NCBI RefSeq assembly: GCF_019880635.1
Contig: NZ_JAINVX010000006.1
Location: 110,545 to 174,544 of the forward strand
DNA from: Hanstruepera marina
GTDB taxonomy: Bacteria; Bacteroidota; Bacteroidia; Flavobacteriales; Flavobacteriaceae
Length of the DNA stretch: 64,000 nucleotides
Direction of reading: 5' to 3'
Positions 42,724 through 50,585 of this stretch are shown piece by piece. Every line of letters begins with the position of its first letter. The first letter of the stretch is position 1. The translations under genes were made by a program, and so were the position numbers. The notes under the pieces are model-generated. The model did no database searches, was not told where the DNA came from, and saw nothing but the letters and a program-made list of their open reading frames with translations.

Positions 42724-43380
42724 ATGCTTAAAAAAATAATTGTATTTCTTATTTTTTGTTCTACTTTTTGCGGATTTTGTCAAAATACGAAAAATCAAAA
42801 GGTTTATGAGTTTGATTATATTTTGGAGTATAATTTTTATAACGAAAATACGGATAGAGCACAAAGAAATTTCAGATTGATTAATTCTAAAAATAAAAAT
42901 TACTCTGCATTACTTGTAGATTTAAATAAAAATCAATTTAAGATTATGTTTTTAGACAAAGAGAGGTTATCCTCTGAATCTGTTATTGATAAAGAATCAT
43001 TCGTTAATGCAATGACAATAAATTTGGGCTCGAATTATAGACCATATAGTGGTAATCATAATTATAAAAAGGCAATATTGGAGCAACTACAAGACACAAT
43101 AATAGATGGGTCTAAATATAAGTTCTATAGATATGTAATAAAGAAAAAGAAGATTATTGAAACTTATTTTGCAGTTCAAGAAATTAGCGACTTTAATTAT
43201 TTGGCATTTAGTTCTTATTATAATTATAAAAAATATAATCCAAAAATCAAATGCCCTAATGGTGTGCTTAAATTACTTTATTATTTAGATGAAGATGGAA
43301 ATTTTGCCGAAGGAAAAGGAATTAAATTGACAGATTTCCAAAAAGTTAAAAAGTTTATTTCTGTGGACTTAACTGACTAA
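42724..43380 (+). CDS. Exported protein of unknown function
   Basis: This 218-residue protein has a signal peptide (about 1-20, IVFLIFCSTFCGFCQ) and an unusually Lys/Asn/Tyr-rich body (YNYKKYNPKIK, KYKFYRYVIKKKKIIETYF) with no recognised domain. The codons are more A/T-rich than those of the transporter gene downstream. It starts 6 bases after the TolB/TPR gene and is probably co-transcribed with it. Confidence 0.72.
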   Translation: MLKKIIVFLIFCSTFCGFCQNTKNQKVYEFDYILEYNFYNENTDRAQRNFRLINSKNKNYSALLVDLNKNQFKIMFLDKERLSSESVIDKESFVNAMTINLGSNYRPYSGNHNYKKAILEQLQDTIIDGSKYKFYRYVIKKKKIIETYFAVQEISDFNYLAFSSYYNYKKYNPKIKCPNGVLKLLYYLDEDGNFAEGKGIKLTDFQKVKKFISVDLTD

Positions 43381-43396
43381 AACAAATGATATTAAA

Positions 43397-44794
43397 ATGA
43401 TCACCAAACTCGGCGAAAAATTCACCCATTTGTTTTTAAAGTATATGCCAGATGCTTTTGTGTTTGCTATACTGCTTACCTTTTTAGCTGGGTTGAGTTC
43501 CTACTTTTGGATGGACGCCAAACCACTTGATATTATTGTGGCTTGGTACGATGGCTTTTTTGATTTGCTATCGTTTACCATGCAAATCGTTTTAATAATT
43601 ATTACGGGTTATAGTATTGCCCTGTCGCCGGTTATAAAGAAAGGTATTGATAAATTGGCAAACCTGATAAAAACACCAAACCAAGTATATTTTTTTGTGG
43701 TTCTCATTGGCTTATTGTTTTCGTTGGTAAGTTTTGGTTGGGTTGTAATTACTTGTGTTTTGGCACGGGCTTTAGCACAACGTATTAAAGGGATTAATTA
43801 CCCGTTTTTAATAGCCTGTGTATATTTTTCATTCAATGGTTGGGTTTTTGGGCTTTCTAGTACCATACCATTACTTTTAAATACGAAAAAGAATTATTTA
43901 ATTGAAGCTAAAGTGTTGCAAAGTACAATAGACACCTCTTTTACTTTGGGCTCTGCGCTTAATATAGCTATGATAGTTTCTTTTCTTGCAATAGCGCCAT
44001 TATTATTGTTTTTATTGCGTCCTAAATCTGCTAAAAATCGTGAATTAAAAGATCTTTTGGTAGATACTGATGGTGATGAGGTTAAAACCATTAAAGAAGA
44101 AGCGTTAAGCTTAAAATTACCATTTAAAGCCTGGTCTGATAGTTTAAATAACAGTCGTCTTTTGCAATTACTGTTTGTGACTATGGGAATGATTTATATT
44201 GTTTACCACTTTTATTCAAAAGGTTTAGATTTAAACTTCAACATCATGATTTTTGTGTTTTTAATAGTTGGGTTATTTCTGCACCAAACACCTATGCGAT
44301 ATGTTATTTCCATGAAACGATCGAGCCGTAATATTTCTGGCATATTGTTTCAATACCCATTATATGCTGGTATCATGGGAATTATGTTGTATTCGGGATT
44401 AGGTGAGCGTCTCGGTGAGCTTTTGGCTTCAGTGGCTACAATTGACACTTATCCGTTTTTTGCTTATGTTTCTGGCGGACTTGTTAATTTTGCTATTCCT
44501 TCGGCAGGAGGTGAGTTTGCGGTAATTGGACCTAGTATTATTGATGCAGTTCAAGAAATTGGGTCAGGATTATCACAGAATCAAGTGACAGCCATGATTT
44601 CTAGAGCATCGCTTTCTGTTGCTTATGGAGAGAGTTTAAGTAATATGCTTCAACCATTTTTCCTATTAATTGTTATGCCAATTATGGGCAAGGGTGTAAA
44701 TCTTCAAGCCCGAGACATCATGGGATATTTAGTTTTACCTTTTTTAGTGTTTTTTATCTTACAATTATGCTTGGTTTTGTGGATGCCTCTTTAG
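43397..44794 (+). CDS. Short-chain fatty acid transporter family (AtoE-like)
   Basis: This 465-residue integral membrane protein has about twelve hydrophobic segments and matches the AtoE/TIGR00366 family: FLKYMPDAFVFAILLTFLAG near the N-terminus, GFFDLLSFTMQIVLIIITGY, and the conserved loop FAIPSAGGEFAVIGPSI with later ASLSVAYGESLSNMLQPF. These proteins are proposed to import short-chain fatty acids. The acyl-CoA synthetase gene downstream fits, since it could activate the imported acids, but the pairing is only by position. Confidence 0.88.
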   Translation: MITKLGEKFTHLFLKYMPDAFVFAILLTFLAGLSSYFWMDAKPLDIIVAWYDGFFDLLSFTMQIVLIIITGYSIALSPVIKKGIDKLANLIKTPNQVYFFVVLIGLLFSLVSFGWVVITCVLARALAQRIKGINYPFLIACVYFSFNGWVFGLSSTIPLLLNTKKNYLIEAKVLQSTIDTSFTLGSALNIAMIVSFLAIAPLLLFLLRPKSAKNRELKDLLVDTDGDEVKTIKEEALSLKLPFKAWSDSLNNSRLLQLLFVTMGMIYIVYHFYSKGLDLNFNIMIFVFLIVGLFLHQTPMRYVISMKRSSRNISGILFQYPLYAGIMGIMLYSGLGERLGELLASVATIDTYPFFAYVSGGLVNFAIPSAGGEFAVIGPSIIDAVQEIGSGLSQNQVTAMISRASLSVAYGESLSNMLQPFFLLIVMPIMGKGVNLQARDIMGYLVLPFLVFFILQLCLVLWMPL

Positions 44795-44841
44795 AAATTA
44801 AGTAAAACTTTAGTATCTTTAAGAAATTCAACCAACTAGCT

Positions 44842-46482
44842 ATGCCAGATTTTCACTCACCAATTGAGGCTTTCTTGTATTGGGAATCCAAAAATCCAGA
44901 TCAAGTATTTTTAAAACAACCTAAAGCCGATAAGGTATACACGTATACTTATGCAGAAGCAGGTCTCCAAGCCAGACAAATAGCAGCAGCTTTAAAGTCT
45001 TACGGCTTGCCAGAAAGGAGTCATGTTGCCTTATTATCTAAAAACTGCGCTCATTGGATAATGGCAGATTTAGCTATTATGATGGCAGGATACGTGTCTA
45101 TACCTATTTATCCCACTTTAAATGACAAATCAATAAACCAAATACTGTTACATAGCGAATCTAAAGCTATTATAGTTGGTAAGCTTGATGATTTTGAATC
45201 CCAAAAATCAGGAATCCCAAATATGCCCATAATTTCAACTGAAATGTATGGGATAGAAGTTGGGGACAAATGGGAGGACTTAATTACGAACAACGAACCC
45301 ATTAAGGATGTTTACTTACCTAAACATGATGATTTACATACTATAATTTATACATCAGGAACAACTGGCAACCCTAAAGGTGTCATGCACACCGTTTCTA
45401 ATTTTGCAGTAAGCTCTAAGACTTTTGTAAAGGTTATGAAATTGCCAGCTAACTCAAGGTTGTTTTCATATTTACCTTTAGCGCATGTTGCAGAACGTGC
45501 CTTATGTAATGCGGGATTATCTTTAGGTGCATCAATTACCTTTTTTGACACCATGGAAACCTATGCTCGAGATCTAGAAAACACGCAGCCTCATGTGTTT
45601 TTTGCAGTTCCACGCATTTGGACAAAATTTAGGGAGAAAATTTTAAATTCTATTCCGCAAAAGAAATTGAATGTGTTGTTAAGCATTCCAATTATAAATT
45701 CGGTTGTAAGAAATAAACTCAAGAAAAAATTAGGTTTAAAAGATGCTGTTTTTATAGTTTCAGCTGCAGCTCCTATTGCATCTAGTTTGGTAAAATGGTA
45801 TAAAAGGTTAGGTATTACAATTCACCAAGGCTATGGTATGACAGAAGATTGTTGCGTTTCACATTTTAATTTGCCTAAATCCCACAAAATAGGAACCGTT
45901 GGTAAGACTATTCTTGGAGCAAAGGCAAAATTATCTCCAGAAGGGGAAATTTGTGTAAAGAATGATTGCTTAATGGTAGGGTATTATAAATCACCTGAAG
46001 CAACAGCAGCAGTTTTTGATGAGGATGGGTATTTAAAAACTGGAGATATTGGTGAATTTGATCATGATGGATTTTTAACTATTACAGGACGAGTTAAAGA
46101 CCAGTTTAAAACAGATAAAGGTAAATATATATCGCCTTCGCATATAGAGTTGTTGCTTTCAAGCAATACAGATATAGAACAGATTTGTATAGTAGGAACA
46201 GGAATCCCTCAACCTATTGCTTTGGTTACTTTGTCTGAACTAGGTAAAGTTAAGTCGGAAACCGAATTAACGGAAAGTTTAATAGAATCTATAAATACAA
46301 TTAACCCAAGTTTAGAAAAACACGAAATGTTGGAGAAAGTTGTGGTTATGAAAGAAGATTGGAATGTTGATAACGGATTAACAACACCAAGTTTAAAAGT
46401 AAAACGAAATAGTATTGAAAAAATTCATCAAGAGTTTTATAAAGCGTGGTTTGATAGCCCTGAAAAAGTAATTTTTGAGTAA
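44842..46482 (+). CDS. AMP-binding long-chain acyl-CoA synthetase
   Basis: This 546-residue ANL-superfamily enzyme adenylates fatty acids and forms acyl-CoA. The AMP-binding P-loop is IIYTSGTTGNPKGVMHT, the second core block is HQGYGMTEDCC, followed by YLKTGDIGEFDHDGFL and the hinge KDQFKTDKGKYISPSHIE. The C-terminal subdomain is complete but short. The start directly after a TATCTTTA box agrees with its own promoter. The SGNH hydrolase gene begins at the very next base after the stop. Confidence 0.93.
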   Translation: MPDFHSPIEAFLYWESKNPDQVFLKQPKADKVYTYTYAEAGLQARQIAAALKSYGLPERSHVALLSKNCAHWIMADLAIMMAGYVSIPIYPTLNDKSINQILLHSESKAIIVGKLDDFESQKSGIPNMPIISTEMYGIEVGDKWEDLITNNEPIKDVYLPKHDDLHTIIYTSGTTGNPKGVMHTVSNFAVSSKTFVKVMKLPANSRLFSYLPLAHVAERALCNAGLSLGASITFFDTMETYARDLENTQPHVFFAVPRIWTKFREKILNSIPQKKLNVLLSIPIINSVVRNKLKKKLGLKDAVFIVSAAAPIASSLVKWYKRLGITIHQGYGMTEDCCVSHFNLPKSHKIGTVGKTILGAKAKLSPEGEICVKNDCLMVGYYKSPEATAAVFDEDGYLKTGDIGEFDHDGFLTITGRVKDQFKTDKGKYISPSHIELLLSSNTDIEQICIVGTGIPQPIALVTLSELGKVKSETELTESLIESINTINPSLEKHEMLEKVVVMKEDWNVDNGLTTPSLKVKRNSIEKIHQEFYKAWFDSPEKVIFE

Positions 46483-47022
46483 ATGAATGTATTGTGCCTT
46501 GGAGATAGCTTAACCGAGACCTATGGAATAAATCCGGAATTCGGATGGGTAGAACTCTTAAAAAGCGCGCTGAAAATTAATACTATAAATGCTGGGATTT
46601 GTGGTGATACCACATCAGGCATGTTGTCGCGCTGCGAGTCATTACTCCTAAAGCACAAACCAAGCCATCTTATTATTTTGGGTGGAACAAATGACCTTTG
46701 GTTTGGTTTAAAAGACGAATTTATAATTTCGAATATACAAGCTATATCGCGTCATGCTAAATATCATGGCGTTGATGCTATTGTTGGGCTACCCACATTA
46801 TCCTATAATTTAAACGAACTTAATTTTATTCAAGAAAATTATTCTGAATGCATTAGACATTTTAGAAGTACTCTAATTCAATATTGTAATTTAGAAGCTA
46901 AACCATTTATAGATTTTGGTTTTAACATGACCTATAAACATGTTTTAGATGATGGCTTGCACCCAAATGAAGAAGGGCAAAAAATTATGATGAATAATGT
47001 TTTTAAGGTTTTAAAAGATTAA
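46483..47022 (+). CDS. SGNH/GDSL hydrolase (TesA-like)
   Basis: This 179-residue esterase/thioesterase carries the SGNH blocks: VLCLGDSLTETYGIN (catalytic Ser), AGICGDTTSGML (Gly), LGGTNDLWFG (Asn) and DDGLHPNEEGQ (Asp/His). It has no signal peptide, so it should act in the cytoplasm. It abuts the acyl-CoA synthetase gene with no intervening base, suggesting a pair that makes and releases acyl thioesters (inference). Confidence 0.91.
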   Translation: MNVLCLGDSLTETYGINPEFGWVELLKSALKINTINAGICGDTTSGMLSRCESLLLKHKPSHLIILGGTNDLWFGLKDEFIISNIQAISRHAKYHGVDAIVGLPTLSYNLNELNFIQENYSECIRHFRSTLIQYCNLEAKPFIDFGFNMTYKHVLDDGLHPNEEGQKIMMNNVFKVLKD

Positions 47023-47066
47023 GATTAAATATGACAAAAGTCATTTACATACACTAATTAGAATAG

Positions 47067-47074
47067 TAACTTTG
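47067..47074 (+). promoter_or_regulatory. -7 box of the hpf promoter
   Basis: TAACTTTG matches TAnnTTTG and lies 18 bases before the hpf ATG at 47093. It overlaps the TTG at 47072, ruling that codon out as start. Confidence 0.6.
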
Positions 47075-47092
47075 AACTATAAAATAAACATT

Positions 47093-47392
47093 ATGACAAT
47101 TAATATTCAATATGTACGTATGGCAACTAGCGAAGCTATGAATGAATACGTAACCGGTAAATTAGAAAAATTAGCTAAAAAGTATGATTGGGTTATTAGT
47201 GCAGAAGTGCATTTTGAGGTTATTCATGACCCTAAAGGAAAAGGTAAGATTTGTAAGATTGAGTTGAGTTTGCCTGGGCCTAGAATTTTTGCGACTTCCA
47301 ATGAAGAAAATTACGAAAGTGCTGTTAAGGAAACAATTAAAGATTTAGAAAAACAGCTTAAAAAACGCAAAGAGCAATTTTCTACACATTAA
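47093..47392 (+). CDS. hpf: Ribosome hibernation-promoting factor, short form (HPF/RaiA)
   Basis: This 99-residue protein of the HPF/YfiA family binds the 30S decoding centre and stalls ribosomes in stationary phase. Its sequence MTINIQYVRMATSEAMNEYV, KLEKLAKKYDWVISAEVHFE and ATSNEENYESAVKETIKDLE shows the beta-alpha-beta3-alpha core. It is the short form without the dimerising C-terminal domain. The start at 47093 is set by the -7 box just upstream. A hairpin terminator follows. Confidence 0.92.
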   Translation: MTINIQYVRMATSEAMNEYVTGKLEKLAKKYDWVISAEVHFEVIHDPKGKGKICKIELSLPGPRIFATSNEENYESAVKETIKDLEKQLKKRKEQFSTH

Positions 47393-47434
47393 ACGGTCAA
47401 TTTGCTCACTTTTAAGATAATACTTACAGAATTT

Positions 47435-47487
47435 AAAAAAACTATCAATATTTGTTAACAATATGTTAATTTATTGATAGTTTTTTT
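47435..47487 (+). terminator. Terminator after hpf
   Basis: AAAAAACTATCAAT pairs with ATTGATAGTTTTTTT across a 24-base A/T-rich loop that itself contains GTTAAC-type symmetry (TTTGTTAACAATATGTTAA). Confidence 0.65.
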
Positions 47488-47561
47488 ATATATTAAACAC
47501 ATCATCAGTCAATTACGGTTCTCAAGCCGAAACTTTTTAAGTTTAATTAACCATCAAAATT

Positions 47562-47702
47562 ATGAGAAATCGTGTTGAAAATGTATCATTAATTCTATTC
47601 TTTGGGTTGTCTACTTTTATGATGATTAAATTGATAATGTATATTATTGGTTTTTTCTACACAATAGGAATTGATACAACGGCAATGACTGCTATGGGAT
47701 AA
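47562..47702 (+). CDS. Putative 46-residue membrane protein
   Basis: A short frame between the hpf terminator and rlmH starts MRNRVENVSLILFFGLSTFM and continues through a hydrophobic stretch (MIKLIMYIIGFFYTIGI) to TTAMTAMG. One long or two short membrane spans are predicted. It has its own leader of 75 bases after the terminator and ends 28 bases before the convergent rlmH gene. No family is recognised, and no promoter box is obvious. Confidence 0.5.
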   Translation: MRNRVENVSLILFFGLSTFMMIKLIMYIIGFFYTIGIDTTAMTAMG

Positions 47703-47730
47703 TTAAACCATAAAGTCAAATTACTATTTC

Positions 47731-48204
47731 CTATCTATGATGATAGGGTTCGTTTTTAAGTATCGTAAATGCACGATACAATTGTTCTACAACAAATAAA
47801 CGCACCATTTGATGTGAGAAGGTCATTTTGGATAATGACAACTTACCATTAGACTTGTTGTAAATGTCTTCAGAGAATCCGTATGGCCCACCAATAATAA
47901 AAACAAGTTGCTTTATTCCCGAGTTCATGTGTTTTTGTAAATAACTTGAAAACGCTACAGAATCATATTGCTTACCATTTTCATCTAATAAAATTATAAT
48001 ATCTGTCGGCATTAGTTTGCTTTTAATAAGCTCACCTTCTTTTTGTTTTTGTTGTGTTTCGCTTAAGTGCTTTACTTTTTTTAAATCTGGAATTATTTCT
48101 AATTCAAACTTAATGTAGTGCCCCAGACGCTTTGTATAATCATCAATTAGAGATTGAAGCTGTTTACTGTCTGTTTTGCCAATAGCTAGAAGTTTTATAG
48201 TCAT
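47731..48204 (-). CDS. rlmH: 23S rRNA (pseudouridine1915-N3)-methyltransferase RlmH
   Basis: This 157-residue SPOUT enzyme methylates pseudouridine 1915 of 23S rRNA in the assembled ribosome. It starts MTIKLLAIGKTDSKQLQSLI and has the motifs IILLDENGKQYDS, FIIGGPYGFSEDI and LSKMTFSHQMVRLFVVEQLY. Two extra codons above the ATG begin with TTG and are rejected. It is close behind the DoxX gene on the same strand. Confidence 0.96.
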   Translation of the reverse strand: MTIKLLAIGKTDSKQLQSLIDDYTKRLGHYIKFELEIIPDLKKVKHLSETQQKQKEGELIKSKLMPTDIIILLDENGKQYDSVAFSSYLQKHMNSGIKQLVFIIGGPYGFSEDIYNKSNGKLSLSKMTFSHQMVRLFVVEQLYRAFTILKNEPYHHR

Positions 48205-48212
48205 ATACAAAT

Positions 48213-48668
48213 TTATTCAATCTGTTTCTCTTTTTTGAATATGACAGCTATTAATTCTTTTATTTTAGTGTAGTCCCAAATTAGTAAATAGATATTGGCA
48301 AGAAGCATTAAACCTGCAATAATGGGTGTGCCTTGAAACTTCATAGCAGTTACTATAACAAAAATATTAATAACAATAGGTAAATATATTATGGCACCCA
48401 AAAAGGCTGTTCGTGGTATTAAAAGTAAAAGAGCAACCAATAATTGCATAAACCCTAGAAAGTTCCAATACCATCCTGCTTGATACAAGGCTTCAAAAAA
48501 GAACCCTACAGGGTCATCAGTTCCCAGTAAAGTGAAACGTTGACCCAATAATTTTTTTAGGCCTGAAGGAATAAATGCCAGAGAAAGTAAAATTCGAGTT
48601 CCCCAAGTAAAGAGTTTAAAGATTAACTTTTGATGAAGTTTATAAACAGCGGCTTCAAGTGTCTTCAT
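48213..48668 (-). CDS. DoxX family membrane protein
   Basis: This 151-residue protein has four predicted membrane helices and the DoxX-type pattern [18 protein letters not shown] near the N-terminus and [20 protein letters not shown] in the middle. DoxX proteins are poorly characterised membrane components linked to quinone or thiol redox chemistry. The gene diverges from nadC; their 5' regions overlap only if an unlikely upstream nadC start is used. Confidence 0.83.
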   Translation of the reverse strand: MKTLEAAVYKLHQKLIFKLFTWGTRILLSLAFIPSGLKKLLGQRFTLLGTDDPVGFFFEALYQAGWYWNFLGFMQLLVALLLLIPRTAFLGAIIYLPIVINIFVIVTAMKFQGTPIIAGLMLLANIYLLIWDYTKIKELIAVIFKKEKQIE

Positions 48669-48767
48669 ATTATTGGTTTAAAGTCTCGACGATTTACAGA
48701 GAATCTTGTTACAAATGGCGTTATATTTCGAAAATCAATTGTTATTTTAGCACAAACAAATCAAAAC

Positions 48768-49625
48768 ATGATAAGTCAAGATCAATTCAACAAAGAACTC
48801 GAATTAATTATTGCTAACGCCATACGTGAAGATGTTGGTGATGGCGATCATAGTTCATTGGCATGCATTCCCAAAAGTGCTCAAGGAAAAGCTAAATTGT
48901 TGGTTAAAGATGAAGGTATAATAGCTGGTGTGGAGTTTGCTAGAAAGGTATTTAATTATGTGGACAGCAATTTGAAAGTTGAAACCGTAATCGAGGATGG
49001 AAATCGAGTTAAATATGGCGATGTTGTATTTTATGTTGAAGGTTCTTCGCAGTCCATATTAAAAACGGAGCGTTTAGTTTTAAATGCCATGCAACGTATG
49101 AGTGCCATAGCTACGAAAACCAAGCAGTTTGTAGATTTATTGGAGGGAACAGGAACAAAAATATTGGATACAAGAAAAACAACGCCTGGAATTAGAGCCC
49201 TAGAGAAATGGGCTGTAAAGATTGGTGGTGGTGAAAATCATAGGTTTGCGCTGTATGATATGATTATGCTTAAGGATAACCATATTGATTTTGCCGGAGG
49301 CATAACTAAAGCCATTCAAAAAACTAAAGATTATTTAAAGGAAACAAACAGAGATTTAAGAATAATTGTTGAGGCTAGGGATTTAGCCGAAATTAAAGAA
49401 ATTTTACAATCAGTAGGTGTTTATCGAATTCTGATAGATAATTTTAACTATGAGGATACACGCAAAGCTGTTGAATTAATTGGTAATCAATGTTTAACCG
49501 AAAGTTCGGGTGGTATTAACGAAAAAACAATTAGAAAGTATGCAGAATGTGGCGTAAATTATATTTCTTCTGGAGCATTGACGCACTCGGTATATAACAT
49601 GGATTTAAGCCTAAAAGCTGTTTAG
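48768..49625 (+). CDS. nadC: Nicotinate-nucleotide pyrophosphorylase (carboxylating)
   Basis: NadC converts quinolinate and PRPP to nicotinate mononucleotide in de novo NAD synthesis. The 285-residue protein has EDVGDGDHSSLACIP, ARKVFNYVDSN, LDTRKTTPGIRALEKWAVK, GGENHRFALYDMIMLKDNHI and ESSGGINEKTIRKYAECGVN. The start at 48768 (MISQDQFNKELE) matches family length; the frame is open 46 codons further up, but that stretch lies across the DoxX promoter region and has no family similarity. Confidence 0.96.
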   Translation: MISQDQFNKELELIIANAIREDVGDGDHSSLACIPKSAQGKAKLLVKDEGIIAGVEFARKVFNYVDSNLKVETVIEDGNRVKYGDVVFYVEGSSQSILKTERLVLNAMQRMSAIATKTKQFVDLLEGTGTKILDTRKTTPGIRALEKWAVKIGGGENHRFALYDMIMLKDNHIDFAGGITKAIQKTKDYLKETNRDLRIIVEARDLAEIKEILQSVGVYRILIDNFNYEDTRKAVELIGNQCLTESSGGINEKTIRKYAECGVNYISSGALTHSVYNMDLSLKAV

Positions 49626-49626
49626 G

Positions 49627-50574
49627 ATGACAAAAATCATTGAGGATAAACTGGATAAGATTCCAATTGTAAACCTTGTGGTACGTTTGCTTAAAAATGT
49701 AAAACTACCGGGTTTAGAAGGTTTGTCGCTTTATGATTTGTTAGAATTGTACATAACAGGTATTGTTAAAGGAGCTTTAACTTCTAGGGCAAGTGCCATT
49801 GCATTTAGTTTTTTTACAGCCATATTTCCGTTTTTACTGTTTGTTCTATTCATAATTCCATATATACCAATAGAAGGATTTAAAATGGATTTTCAGCAAT
49901 TTTTAAATTCCTTTTTGCCACCAAACACATCCGATTTCTTTTTTACCAATATTTACGATAATATAGATAATATGCATAGTGGAGGTTTGGTTTCATCGGT
50001 TTTGTTGGTATCAATTGCCTTAATGGCCAATGGTATAAGTGCTATATTTTCTGGATTTGAGAATTCGTATCACGAACAATTAACACGCAATATTTTCAAA
50101 CAATACCTCTATGCGTTGGGAGTTGCTTTAATATTGGCATTTTTAACTATAGTTACCGTAATAGTTTTTGGGTATTTTCAAATTTATATAATTGGCAATC
50201 TTGAGGAACACGGATTTGTAGATAAAGAAAACACGGTAAACTGGATAACTTTTGCGAAGTATATATTCTTTGTTATCATGGTTTACATAGCAACTGCCGT
50301 GTTGTACTACTTTGGCACAAAAGAAGGCAAACATTCTAAGTTCTTTTCAGTTGGGGCTTTATTTACAACATTGCTAATTATTTTCAGCTCCTTTTTGTTT
50401 GGTATATATATTGAAAATTTTTCGCAATACAACAAATTATACGGTTCAATAGGTGCGTTATTAATTTTGTTATTATATCTATGGTTAAACTCTACCATTC
50501 TGTTATTGGGTTATGAATTAAACGCATCGCTTAACCGATTGAAAAAGTACAATCAAAATATAGGTGAGAACTAA
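49627..50574 (+). CDS. YihY/BrkB family membrane protein
   Basis: This 315-residue inner-membrane protein has about six helices and the family blocks SRASAIAFSFFTAIFPFLLF (about residues 53-72), FSGFENSYHEQ and YGSIGALLILLLYLWLNSTI, then LLGYELNASL. Its exact function is unknown, and the old name ribonuclease BN does not apply. It starts one base after the nadC stop and is followed 11 bases later by priA, so nadC, yihY and priA form an operon. Confidence 0.92.
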   Translation: MTKIIEDKLDKIPIVNLVVRLLKNVKLPGLEGLSLYDLLELYITGIVKGALTSRASAIAFSFFTAIFPFLLFVLFIIPYIPIEGFKMDFQQFLNSFLPPNTSDFFFTNIYDNIDNMHSGGLVSSVLLVSIALMANGISAIFSGFENSYHEQLTRNIFKQYLYALGVALILAFLTIVTVIVFGYFQIYIIGNLEEHGFVDKENTVNWITFAKYIFFVIMVYIATAVLYYFGTKEGKHSKFFSVGALFTTLLIIFSSFLFGIYIENFSQYNKLYGSIGALLILLLYLWLNSTILLLGYELNASLNRLKKYNQNIGEN

Positions 50575-50585
50575 AAATCCAATGC

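Noticed and set aside
48630..48767. 46-codon N-terminal extension of nadC
   Set aside because: It crosses the DoxX start region and adds no NadC sequence; MISQDQFNKELE gives the normal length.
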